Of a DNA stretch of 41,860 bases, positions 9,846 through 17,578 are shown in pieces. A program made the translations under genes and the position numbers. The notes under the pieces are model-generated. The model was not told the DNA's origin. It did not search any database and worked only from the letters and a program-made list of their open reading frames with translations. The number at the start of each line of letters is the position of its first letter. Position 1 is the stretch's first letter. This DNA comes from Alphaproteobacteria bacterium (lineage in GTDB: Bacteria > Pseudomonadota > Alphaproteobacteria > Rhodobacterales > Rhodobacteraceae): contig JAUIHM010000019.1 of assembly GCA_030432315.1 (NCBI GenBank), positions 1 through 41,860 on the forward strand. Reading direction: 5' to 3'.

Positions 9846-10297
9846 GAAGGTACTCCTGTGCCTGCCGAGCCGATTGCGTCGCGCGCCGGGCGTTTCATCC
9901 CTTCGGAAGTTCGCCCATGTCAGGAAAATAACCGGTTTTAGGCTTAACGCCAGATGGATACGACGGCCGCGCGGGTCGTATGGCCGGATCGCAAACCAAC
10001 CCGGAGTACTGTTGGTGGGGTAAGTTTGTGACGCCACTGGTCAGGGAAGGCCGGCATGTGCGGTATACTTTGCTGCCGTATGGAGGAAAGATCCTCAACC
10101 GTCAGTCGCTGACGGTATTGGATCGCCTTTTCCGTATGGTCAGCCGCTTGTTCAGGTGTGATGTCAGGCGAAACGCGCAGGAATGCTTTGCAACAACCGG
10201 CGCAGTTTCAGGACCAGTTGCGCGCAGGCCGGGCATGGGTGCGATTTTATCAGCAGGTCAGACGTATGGGCAATGCCGGGCGATTGCCGACAATGTA
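9846..10297. other. Intergenic region between matB and the FadR-type regulator, with two inverted repeats
   Basis: No convincing gene is seen in this divergent spacer. It contains ATACGAC-N10-GTCGTAT at 9958-9981 and ACCGTCAG-TCG-CTGACGGT at 10098-10116. Either could be an operator or a small hairpin. Neither matches the TTGT-N3-ACAA form next to the regulator gene. The short palindrome AACCGGTT is at 9929-9936. Confidence 0.45.
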
Positions 10298-10328
10298 ACT
10301 TGTCTAACAAGTCGTTTGCTCGTAATCT
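10298..10328 (+). promoter_or_regulatory. Promoter and FadR-type operator of the GntR gene
   Basis: ACTTGTCTAACAAGT at 10298-10312 is a perfect palindrome with a 3-base centre and fits the TNGT-N3-ACNA form known for FadR-subfamily regulators. A promoter can be drawn with -35 TTGTCT (10300-10305), a 17-base spacer and -10 TAATCT (10323-10328). The operator covers the -35, so autorepression is the natural reading. Confidence 0.6.
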
Positions 10329-10356
10329 GCAGGCTCCACATGCCCTGGGTGATTTG

Positions 10357-11085
10357 ATGGCGCTTACCCCAAATGATGCCATTCCGCTTCGGCGGCCAAC
10401 CGGCGACAGCCTGTCGACGGAGATTTTCCGTCAACTCAAGGAGCAGATCGAAACGGGTGAGTTTTTGGTCGGTGAAAAGCTGCCCAGTGAGGCACGGTTG
10501 ACCGAACGGTTCGGTGTGAGTCGGACGGTCGTGCGCGAGGCGGTCGCGGCACTGCGAGCCGAGGGGCTCGCGGTATCGCAGCAGGGGGCAGGCGTGTTCG
10601 TTCAGGCGCCCAAAGTTTCTCCGATGGAAATGTTCCGCCCCGCTGATCCGAGCAAAACCTACACCGTCATCGAGTTGATGGAACTGCGCACTGCGGTAGA
10701 AGTTGAGGCCGCGTCGCTGGCGGCCGCGCGTTTAACGCCCGAAAACGATGATCTGATACATCAGGCGCTGAACAGGCTGGTCGCCACGTTTCATGCAAAC
10801 GAGGATATTGCAGTACCCGATCTTGCCCTGCACATCGCCATTGCAAACTGTACCGGCAATTCCAGATTCCCGATGTTCCTGGAGCTTCTGGAGCGCGAGA
10901 TGTCGCCATTCAAGAAGCATCACGGTATTCACACAAACCGGTCTCTCGTTTTTGTCGAGGAACACACTGACATCGTTCTCGCAATTTCGGCGCGTGATCC
11001 ACAGGCCGCGCGGGACGCCATGCGCACCCACCTTGAGCGCAGTCAGATCCGGTACCGTGACCTTCTGCGCGAAGCGCTTGCCTGA
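10357..11085 (+). CDS. GntR-family transcriptional regulator, FadR subfamily
   Basis: This 242-aa protein has an N-terminal winged helix at about 15-85 (STEIFRQLKEQIETGEFLVGEKLPSEARL, FGVSRTVVREAVAALRAEGL) and an FCD ligand-binding domain at about 95-235 with conserved residues in ELRTAVEVEAASLAAAR, HIAIANCTGN and HLERS. ATG 10357 is chosen because the family begins about 15 residues before the helix-turn-helix; no strong ribosome-binding site is seen, and the open frame upstream contains the promoter. Its end is only four bases from the end of the convergent sugar operon. The same TTGT-N3-ACAA motif lies upstream of that operon, so it is probably its repressor. MatR-like control of matB is the alternative. 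Confidence 0.9.
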   Translation: MALTPNDAIPLRRPTGDSLSTEIFRQLKEQIETGEFLVGEKLPSEARLTERFGVSRTVVREAVAALRAEGLAVSQQGAGVFVQAPKVSPMEMFRPADPSKTYTVIELMELRTAVEVEAASLAAARLTPENDDLIHQALNRLVATFHANEDIAVPDLALHIAIANCTGNSRFPMFLELLEREMSPFKKHHGIHTNRSLVFVEEHTDIVLAISARDPQAARDAMRTHLERSQIRYRDLLREALA

Positions 11086-11089
11086 CGGG

Positions 11090-12163
11090 TCAGGCCGGGG
11101 TTCTGCCGAACTGGCGATCGAGGAAACCGACCGCCTCGTCCTGTAACCGGACAGGGCATTCATGTTTGCCGCTGAACAGCGCAGCGTCGAGCCGGTCAGC
11201 AGCGCCTGCGGCGGTCCAGATCGCTTCGAGGTCCGAAATCGCTCCGAGAACGGCGTCGGCGGGAAAATTCGCATCCCGATCGCCAACGCGGACGAACGTC
11301 GGGCATCCTGCACCTGCGCCCGCCATGTCCGGGAAATCCAGCCTGCCACCAAGTGCCGGATGAAGCATGTAAAATGCCGATTTTCCACGCAGGAGCCCTG
11401 TTCCGGGAACCATCATACCCGCGCGTCGCGCCATCCAGCCGAGCGATACCGTTGCGGCGGGCAGGCCGGTCAGGGAGGTCACCTGCCAGGCTCTGTATCC
11501 GCCAAAGCTGAAACCTGCGACCGCGACACGGTTGCTGTCCACGAACGGCTGATCGCAAAGCCAGCGAAGCGCCTGGGCATCTTCGGCGGCGACGAGTCCG
11601 GCCAGGCTCAGACCGAGTTGCATGGCAATGGCGGCGAACCGCTGTTGCCCGTCCATGCCTTCGCCGGTGGCACGCTCCCCCCAACCGAGCGCATCGACAC
11701 AAAGCACCGCAAAGCCCTGGTTGCAAAGGTAGTCGCCAAGGTGCCGACCACCATAGTAGCGATCCACCCATTCCAGGGACTCCGCCGCATGAGCCATGCG
11801 CGTTGTGCCCGTTGGGTCAACCATCTTGTCCCAGCCGCAGGTGAAACTTCCACCATGATCGTGAAGCAGCAGGACCGCGGGAAGTGGCTGTCCGGATAAA
11901 TTTGGCGGAAGCAGGCAAACTGCTTCCGCAATCGCCCCGTGTGCGAAGGAAACCGAATAGAACCGGCGTTCTCCGCCGCCTTCGCGCGTTTCGGAGCGGC
12001 TCAGCGTTCCGACCGCGGTGGCGTCATGACCTTCGACCGCTTTGCGGTAGGCGCAAAGCGCGCGTTCACGCCATTTGGCAAAATCCTCGCCCTTCGAGAA
12101 CCCGAGATCGTGACGCAGCGTGACACGCCGATCTTCGAGAAACGACGGCAATGTTTCCGTCAC
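11090..12163 (-). CDS. Alpha/beta hydrolase (dienelactone hydrolase / acetyl-esterase type)
   Basis: This 357-aa serine hydrolase has an oxyanion region HDHGGSF at about 101-107, nucleophile motif GFSFGGY (Ser219), acid VGDRDANFP (Asp295 or Asp297) and histidine SGKHECP (His334), in the usual order. There is no signal peptide, so it is cytoplasmic. GTG 12163 is used as start because it lies two bases from the stop of the upstream dehydrogenase; an ATG further upstream would overlap that gene by 120 bases. It is the last gene of the sugar operon. An esterase that removes acyl groups from the imported sugar, or opens a lactone formed by one of the dehydrogenases, fits the context; this is an inference. 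Confidence 0.85.
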   Translation of the reverse strand: MTETLPSFLEDRRVTLRHDLGFSKGEDFAKWRERALCAYRKAVEGHDATAVGTLSRSETREGGGERRFYSVSFAHGAIAEAVCLLPPNLSGQPLPAVLLLHDHGGSFTCGWDKMVDPTGTTRMAHAAESLEWVDRYYGGRHLGDYLCNQGFAVLCVDALGWGERATGEGMDGQQRFAAIAMQLGLSLAGLVAAEDAQALRWLCDQPFVDSNRVAVAGFSFGGYRAWQVTSLTGLPAATVSLGWMARRAGMMVPGTGLLRGKSAFYMLHPALGGRLDFPDMAGAGAGCPTFVRVGDRDANFPADAVLGAISDLEAIWTAAGAADRLDAALFSGKHECPVRLQDEAVGFLDRQFGRTPA

Positions 12164-12164
12164 C

Positions 12165-13226
12165 TCACGGTTTCCATCCGCCGTACATCGGATGATCTTG
12201 GGGCAGTGGCAGCTTAATCCGTTTGCCGAAACGGTCGGAGGCATAGATTGCAGTAACCAGCGCAATTGACTGCGTTGCCTCATTCAGGTCAGGGAGGAAC
12301 TCATCCGGTCGGCCGTTCAGCTTGGCCGCAATGTCTGCGAAGTATCCTGCAAAACGGATCGGACCGTCCGGTGTCGCCTGAACCACAGCATCGACTTCAG
12401 ACTGGCGCTCGGGATCAGTGGCGGTAAAGGTCCATTTGCCTTCGGCTATCCGATACGGCTGGTCGCTGCTTTCCGCGGTCAACCCGCTGAAACAGGCCCG
12501 CAGTCGGGAGGCATTTCCCGCGGCGCCAACCGTGATCGACGAGCTAACCAGCGCGCCCGAAGACGCGCGCCAGCCGATCGCCGCGGTGTCCTCGGTTTCA
12601 TTCCCCATCACCGTCGTGTCGAGCAGCGCGTTTACTTCCATTGCCGGGCCGGCAATGTGTTCAGCGAGGTTGTGAATGTGAATCGCGTGGCTGAGGACTG
12701 TACCGCCCATTTCACCCGCCCATGTTCCGCGCCACGGTGCGGCGTAGTATGCCGTACCCCGTTGCCAGTGCGTTTCAAGGGCAATTGCATAGGGTGTGCC
12801 CGCCAGACCGGAGTCCATCAGGGCGCGAAGCTGACGGTATCCCGGGCCGTAGCGGTATTGAAACACCGGAAAGACTTGCTTGTCTGTCGCTTTCACAGCT
12901 TCCGCGATCAATCTGGTTTCCGCCAGGGAGCCGACATACGGCTTTTCCGCGATGACGTGTTTTCCGGAACGCAGGGCCCGAATCGCAACATCAAAATGCA
13001 GGTGCGGCGGCAGGCAAATGTCGACAATATCGACATCCGGACTGTCGAGGACCGCGTCAAGATCCGTCGTCAGGATGCAGTCGGGCGATGCGCTTGCGGC
13101 TTTGGCTGCCCGGTCCAGATCGAGATCACAGAGATGGCTCAGGCGAAACGAATCCGGTTGCGAGGCAATGATATCTGCGTGCTGCGTCCCCACACCTGCG
13201 CCGAGAACTGCGACATTGAATTTCAT
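12165..13226 (-). CDS. Gfo/Idh/MocA-family oxidoreductase
   Basis: This 353-aa NAD(P)-dependent sugar dehydrogenase has a Rossmann nucleotide-binding start MKFNVAVLGAGVGTQHADII, the family loop DIVDICLPPHLHFD and the active-site motif with a catalytic lysine in HVIAEKPYVGS. The C-terminal alpha/beta domain includes GGTVLSHAIHIHNLAEHIAG, where the histidines lie near the expected catalytic position. ATG 13226 has GGAG six bases upstream. It follows a second dehydrogenase of the same family and precedes the hydrolase. Pairs of such enzymes commonly act in inositol, uronate or keto-sugar pathways. The exact substrate is unknown. Confidence 0.9.
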   Translation of the reverse strand: MKFNVAVLGAGVGTQHADIIASQPDSFRLSHLCDLDLDRAAKAASASPDCILTTDLDAVLDSPDVDIVDICLPPHLHFDVAIRALRSGKHVIAEKPYVGSLAETRLIAEAVKATDKQVFPVFQYRYGPGYRQLRALMDSGLAGTPYAIALETHWQRGTAYYAAPWRGTWAGEMGGTVLSHAIHIHNLAEHIAGPAMEVNALLDTTVMGNETEDTAAIGWRASSGALVSSSITVGAAGNASRLRACFSGLTAESSDQPYRIAEGKWTFTATDPERQSEVDAVVQATPDGPIRFAGYFADIAAKLNGRPDEFLPDLNEATQSIALVTAIYASDRFGKRIKLPLPQDHPMYGGWKP

Positions 13227-13305
13227 GATGGACTCCGTCACCGGTGTAAGATGGGCCGCTCAGTCGGAACGGGAACCGGGATTCCCGCAGGCATACCCGC
13301 CAGGT

Positions 13306-14604
13306 TCACGCTGCAGCGGTAAGGTCGATACCGCGCGACCGCAGCAGTGTTGGAATATCTACCGCGCTCCCCGTATCTATCGACATGTTGGCGGCAATCC
13401 CGGTCAGGATCGACCAGGCACCGCCAACGTGGTCCGAGGCACGGTTATGGGGATCGGCTTCCATGCCTTCGGGGTTGAAGATGTATCCCAGCATCACCGG
13501 GTCGGCACCACCATGGTCTCCGGAACTGCTTGGCACATCCAGCATCTGTGGCGGCTTACCGGCCAGGTGGAGTTCGGTGGTGACGGCGTCTTCGGCATGT
13601 GACCGTTTGCCGCCAAACACACCATGAACCTCGACGTTCCTGTGAACGAGTTCACCCTTGGTGCCCTGGAAGCGGATTTCCAGCCCCTCCCATGGCGAGT
13701 AGGCGGTCAGGGTATAGTTGGCGGTCGCGCCGCTTGCGTAGCGGATATGGGCCTGCATCGTGTCCTCGATGCCGATTTCCTCGGCAAATACGCACTGGTC
13801 GCGGATGTAGCCGTCGTCGTTCTCTGCCTCACGATAGAGCCGGCGCAATTCGTCGTGTTCGCTGTAGTCCAGTTCGAAATCGCAGCGGTCGGCAACCGGG
13901 CATCCTGCGCAGCGCGGTCCGTGACCGGAAAGTCCAAGGGCAACCGCAGTCTCCGGTCGGTAGAATTTCCGGCTGCCGGTCGCGAAGACCTGTTCAGGCG
14001 TTGAATCAAGCCACCAGTTGAGCAAGTCGAAGTGATGCGTTGATTTGTGAACCAAAAGGCCGCCGGAGTACTGTTTCTGCCGGTGCCAGCGGCGAAAGTA
14101 ATCGGCTCCGTGTACCCGGTCGAGATGCCAGCGGAAGTCAACCGCGGTGATCTCACCGATTGTCCCGCTGGCGATCACCTCGCGGACCTGGGATCGGGCG
14201 GGGGAATATCGGTAGTTGAACGTTACGGTAACTTTGCGACCGGTTCTGTGCTGGGCGTCGACGATCTGTTTCAGCCGTTCCAGGTCGATCGTCATCGGCT
14301 TTTCACAGATTACGTCACAGCCTGCCTCGAACGCGCGGACAATGTAGTCGCTGTGCATGAAATCCGGCGTCGTAACCACAATCGTGTCGGGCTTCTGTTC
14401 CGTCAGAAGCGTATCAAAGTCCGCTGCCAGGTAGGGCGCTACCCCGTTTGTTCCCGGTCGGGATGCTGCCTGTGCCGCAAGACCGAGCCTGTGCGCATTG
14501 GTGTCGCAGACGGCGACGATTTCATGCAGGGCGGAATAGTCTTCCATGACCGAGTCTCGAAACATCTTGTGCCGCGAGCCGCAACCGACGATTGCCAGTC
14601 TCAT
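13306..14604 (-). CDS. Gfo/Idh/MocA-family oxidoreductase with internal cysteine cluster
   Basis: This 432-aa protein begins MRLAIVGCGSRHKMF, a Rossmann fold, and carries the catalytic EKP motif as CDVICEKPMTID at about 96-107. The second domain includes HKSTHHFDLLNWWLD. An unusual insertion at about 228-245 reads GPRCAGCPVADRCDFEL, giving Cys232, Cys235 and Cys241 (C-x2-C-x5-C), which may bind a metal. The start overlaps the stop of the ATPase gene by four bases. It is longer than the 330-390 aa of most family members. It is probably an NAD(P)-dependent dehydrogenase for the imported sugar or a derivative. Confidence 0.9.
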   Translation of the reverse strand: MRLAIVGCGSRHKMFRDSVMEDYSALHEIVAVCDTNAHRLGLAAQAASRPGTNGVAPYLAADFDTLLTEQKPDTIVVTTPDFMHSDYIVRAFEAGCDVICEKPMTIDLERLKQIVDAQHRTGRKVTVTFNYRYSPARSQVREVIASGTIGEITAVDFRWHLDRVHGADYFRRWHRQKQYSGGLLVHKSTHHFDLLNWWLDSTPEQVFATGSRKFYRPETAVALGLSGHGPRCAGCPVADRCDFELDYSEHDELRRLYREAENDDGYIRDQCVFAEEIGIEDTMQAHIRYASGATANYTLTAYSPWEGLEIRFQGTKGELVHRNVEVHGVFGGKRSHAEDAVTTELHLAGKPPQMLDVPSSSGDHGGADPVMLGYIFNPEGMEADPHNRASDHVGGAWSILTGIAANMSIDTGSAVDIPTLLRSRGIDLTAAA

Positions 14605-15692
14605 GAAGCAGGGTCCTTTACTGTGTTTTCAATCAGAACCCCTTCGGCGTCGAAGACATGCGCTTCCTGCGGTTCAAAGCTGACCGGAATTGTTTCACCC
14701 GCCTTATGAAGTTCCTTGCCCGAGGCGTGGACAAGAATGACGTTGCCGCTCGGCAGCTTCACATGGACGAAGATCTCCGAACCGAGATATTCGACCAGCT
14801 GGATGGTACCTGTTGTGCGCATGGGATGGTTGTCGGACAGTTTGAGAGCTTCGGGGCGCACGCCAACTGTGAGTGCTCCCGATCTGACCGGATGTGTCAG
14901 CGGGATGTCGCCAAAGTCCGTCATGTGAACGCTCGCCTGACCGTCCGCAACCTGTGCCGTGGCTTCAAACAGATTGATTTTGGGAGATCCGATGAAGCCG
15001 GCAACGAACAGGTTCTTCGGTTTTGTGTAGAGTTCGTGCGGCGTGCCGACCTGTTCAATCTTTCCGGCACGCAGAACCACAATGCGGCTTGCCATGGTCA
15101 TCGCTTCGACCTGATCGTGCGTCACGTAAATCATCGTGGTTCCGAGTCGGTTGTAGAGCCCTGCGAGTTCGACCCGCATTTGCACACGAAGTTCGGCATC
15201 GAGGTTCGAGAGCGGTTCGTCGAACAGAAAAAGTTCGGGCTCGCGGACAATGGCGCGCCCGATCGCGACCCGTTGTTTCTGACCGCCGGAGAGCTGACGC
15301 GGTTTGCGGTCGAGCAGGGGTTCGATCTGCAGGATGCGCGCCGCGTCAGCCACCCGTTCGTTGATTTCAGCCCTGGACATTTTCTGGTTGCCGAGACCGA
15401 ACGCGAGGTTCTTGCGCACGTTCATGTGCGGGTAGAGGGCATAGGACTGAAACACCATCGAAAGTTTGCGCTGTGAGGCCGGCAGTTCGTTGACCACCCG
15501 GTCGCCGATGGAAAGGGTTCCTTCGGTGATCTCCTCCAGCCCCGCTATCATGCGAAGCAGCGTCGACTTGCCGCAGCCTGACGGGCCGACGAGCACAAGG
15601 AACTCGCCGTCGATCACTTCGAGGTTGAGATCCTTGATGATGTTGACGGCACCATAGGTCTTGCCGATGCCCTTTAGGGATAATCCGGACAT
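14601..15692 (-). CDS. Carbohydrate ABC transporter ATP-binding protein (UgpC/MsmK/MalK type)
   Basis: This 363-aa ATPase has Walker A GPSGCGKST at 36-44, a Q-loop in MVFQSYALYPHM, signature LSGGQKQR, Walker B LFLFDEPLSNLDAELR, and H-loop YVTHDQ. The C-terminal TOBE/OB domain includes GVRPEALKL and LVEYLGSEIFVHVKLPSG. The AAGGA ribosome-binding site lies about 6 bases before ATG 15692. It serves the permeases directly upstream in the operon, coupling ATP hydrolysis to sugar import. Confidence 0.95.
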   Translation of the reverse strand: MSGLSLKGIGKTYGAVNIIKDLNLEVIDGEFLVLVGPSGCGKSTLLRMIAGLEEITEGTLSIGDRVVNELPASQRKLSMVFQSYALYPHMNVRKNLAFGLGNQKMSRAEINERVADAARILQIEPLLDRKPRQLSGGQKQRVAIGRAIVREPELFLFDEPLSNLDAELRVQMRVELAGLYNRLGTTMIYVTHDQVEAMTMASRIVVLRAGKIEQVGTPHELYTKPKNLFVAGFIGSPKINLFEATAQVADGQASVHMTDFGDIPLTHPVRSGALTVGVRPEALKLSDNHPMRTTGTIQLVEYLGSEIFVHVKLPSGNVILVHASGKELHKAGETIPVSFEPQEAHVFDAEGVLIENTVKDPAS

Positions 15693-15709
15693 GTCCGTTC
15701 CTTTCCGAA

Positions 15710-16627
15710 TTACTTGAGACCGCTGGTGGCGATGCCGCGGATGATGAGTTTCTGGAATGCCAGGAAGAATATGATGACCGGCACGAGCGACAGAACCGAC
15801 ATTGCAAACATCTGGCCATAGGCGGACTGACTTTCCTGGTCCACGAACAGCCGCAGGCCGAGTGGCACCGTGTAGCTCTTTATGTCGTTGAGGTAGATGA
15901 GCGGCGCAAGAAAATCCTCCCAGGTCCAGATCAGCGAGAAGATGGCAGCTGTGCCCATCGCCGGCAGGGAAAGAGGCAGGATGATTGCCCAGAAGATTTT
16001 GTATGGTGAACAGCCGTCGATCATCGCCGCTTCGTCCAGTTCACGCGGCAACTGGCGGAAGAACTGCACCATCAGAAAGATGAAGAACGCGTCGGATGCG
16101 AGGAACTTCGGCACAACCAGCGGCAGGTAGGTATCGACCCAGCCGAGTTTCAGAAACAGAACGTACTGCGGGATCAGAACGACGTGATAAGGGATCATCA
16201 GCGTCATCATCATCAGGCCGAAGAAGAAGTCGCGCCCGGAAAACCGAAGTCTCGCGAAAGCATAGGCGGCGAAGCTGCATGAAAGCAGATTGCCGATGAC
16301 CGAAAGCACCGTAACCACGGTGGAATTGAGATAGAAGCGCGAGAACGAGACGGACAATCCGTTCCAGCCCTTCGGATAGTTCTCCCATCGGAACTCAGAG
16401 GGCCACAGCGACAGGTTGGAGAATATCTGGTTGTCCGGCTTGAACGAACTCGCCAGCATCCACAGCATCGGATAAACCATGATGAATGAGAACACGATCA
16501 GAAACACGTGCTTCATCAACCTTGAACGCCGTTCCCTGGCATGGCGGGCGGCACGCAGTTGCGCGCCAATTGCCGCGAAATCTTCCTCCCCGAGCGGGAC
16601 GGCCGCGTCAATCACGTTCGTTTTCAT
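15710..16627 (-). CDS. Carbohydrate ABC transporter permease (MalG type)
   Basis: This 305-aa inner-membrane protein has a hydrophilic start of about 38 residues, then TM1 (HVFLIVFSFIMVYPMLWMLASSF). The EAA loop ELDEAAMIDGCSPYKIFWAIILPLSLPAMG contacts the ATPase. The end AFQKLIIRGIATSGLK is typical for MalG-like proteins. The start lies 20 bases inside the preceding permease gene. It forms the heterodimeric channel with that protein. Confidence 0.95.
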   Translation of the reverse strand: MKTNVIDAAVPLGEEDFAAIGAQLRAARHARERRSRLMKHVFLIVFSFIMVYPMLWMLASSFKPDNQIFSNLSLWPSEFRWENYPKGWNGLSVSFSRFYLNSTVVTVLSVIGNLLSCSFAAYAFARLRFSGRDFFFGLMMMTLMIPYHVVLIPQYVLFLKLGWVDTYLPLVVPKFLASDAFFIFLMVQFFRQLPRELDEAAMIDGCSPYKIFWAIILPLSLPAMGTAAIFSLIWTWEDFLAPLIYLNDIKSYTVPLGLRLFVDQESQSAYGQMFAMSVLSLVPVIIFFLAFQKLIIRGIATSGLK

Positions 16628-17501
16628 AGTGAACCCAGTATTTTGACGTGAAGAAGGTGATGGCGGTGAAGAAGGCGATGATCAGGAGCAGCACCCATGC
16701 AAGCGCCGATGCGTATCCCATTCGGAAGAACTTGAACGCCTCGTTGAACAGGTAGACCGTGAAGAACAGAAGCGAGTCTGCCGGTGCGCCGGTGCCGTTC
16801 GAAATGATGAACGCGCTGGAGAATGTCTTGAATGCCTCAATGGTCTGAAGCACCAGATTGAAGAAGATCACTGGCGCCAGAAGTGGCAACGTGATCCGGA
16901 AGAACTGACGGTAACGCGAAGCTCCGTCAATCTCTGCCGCTTCGTAGAGGTCTCTGGGGATGCTGCGCAGGCCGGCGAGAAAGATCAGCATTGGCGAGCC
17001 GAACTGCCACATTGCAAGCACGACAAGCGTATAGAGGGACGTATCGGGATTGGCGATCCAGTTTGGACCTTCGATGCCGATCCGTGCCAGCAACGCATTG
17101 ATGACCCCGTCGCCCTCGAACAGCTGGCGCCAGAGGATCGCGATTGCGATCGACGAACCGAGCAGCGACGGGAGATAGAAAATCGCCCGGTAGATGCTGA
17201 TCGTGCGCAGACCCTTGTCCAGGAGCATGGCGACTCCAAGCGCCATAATCAGGCGCGTCGGCACCGACAGCACCACATACCACATCGTGACATCCAGTGC
17301 CTTCCAGAACCTTCGGTCGCGGGTAAACATGTAGTCGTAGTTGGCAAGTCCAACCCACCGCGGAGAGCTTACCATGTCGTATCTGGTGAAGGACATGTAA
17401 AGCGAAGTGAGGATTGGACCCAACGCCAGCAGGAAGAAGCCCAATAACCACGGCATAAGAAACACATAGCCGGGGGCGTTGCGGTTCAACCACTTTCTCA
17501 T
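16608..17501 (-). CDS. Carbohydrate ABC transporter permease (MalF/UgpA type)
   Basis: This 297-aa six-TM protein starts near NRNAPGYVFLMPWLLGFFLLALGPILTSLYMSF and has the EAA loop DLYEAAEIDGASRYRQFFRITLPLLAPV. It overlaps the next permease by 20 bases, showing tight coupling. A GC-rich hairpin separates it from the binding-protein gene upstream, which should let the binding protein be made in excess. Confidence 0.95.
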   Translation of the reverse strand: MRKWLNRNAPGYVFLMPWLLGFFLLALGPILTSLYMSFTRYDMVSSPRWVGLANYDYMFTRDRRFWKALDVTMWYVVLSVPTRLIMALGVAMLLDKGLRTISIYRAIFYLPSLLGSSIAIAILWRQLFEGDGVINALLARIGIEGPNWIANPDTSLYTLVVLAMWQFGSPMLIFLAGLRSIPRDLYEAAEIDGASRYRQFFRITLPLLAPVIFFNLVLQTIEAFKTFSSAFIISNGTGAPADSLLFFTVYLFNEAFKFFRMGYASALAWVLLLIIAFFTAITFFTSKYWVHYENERD

Positions 17502-17528
17502 CTGTCTGCAACTTTCCTGGACGGGAAA

Positions 17529-17554
17529 CCAGGTGCGCTGAACCGCGCACCTGG
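17529..17554 (-). other. Intercistronic hairpin between sugar-binding protein and permease
   Basis: CCAGGTGCGC and GCGCACCTGG form a perfect 10-bp stem around a 6-base loop, in the 77-base gap between the two genes. No T-tract follows on the minus strand, so an mRNA-stabilising or partial-attenuation role is more likely than full termination. Confidence 0.6.
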
Positions 17555-17578
17555 GACCGGTTGGTAGATGCCGGGGGG

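Noticed and set aside
9846-10037. 64-residue N-terminal extension of matB
   Set aside because: It has no MatB homology, and a good ribosome-binding site precedes the start at 9845.
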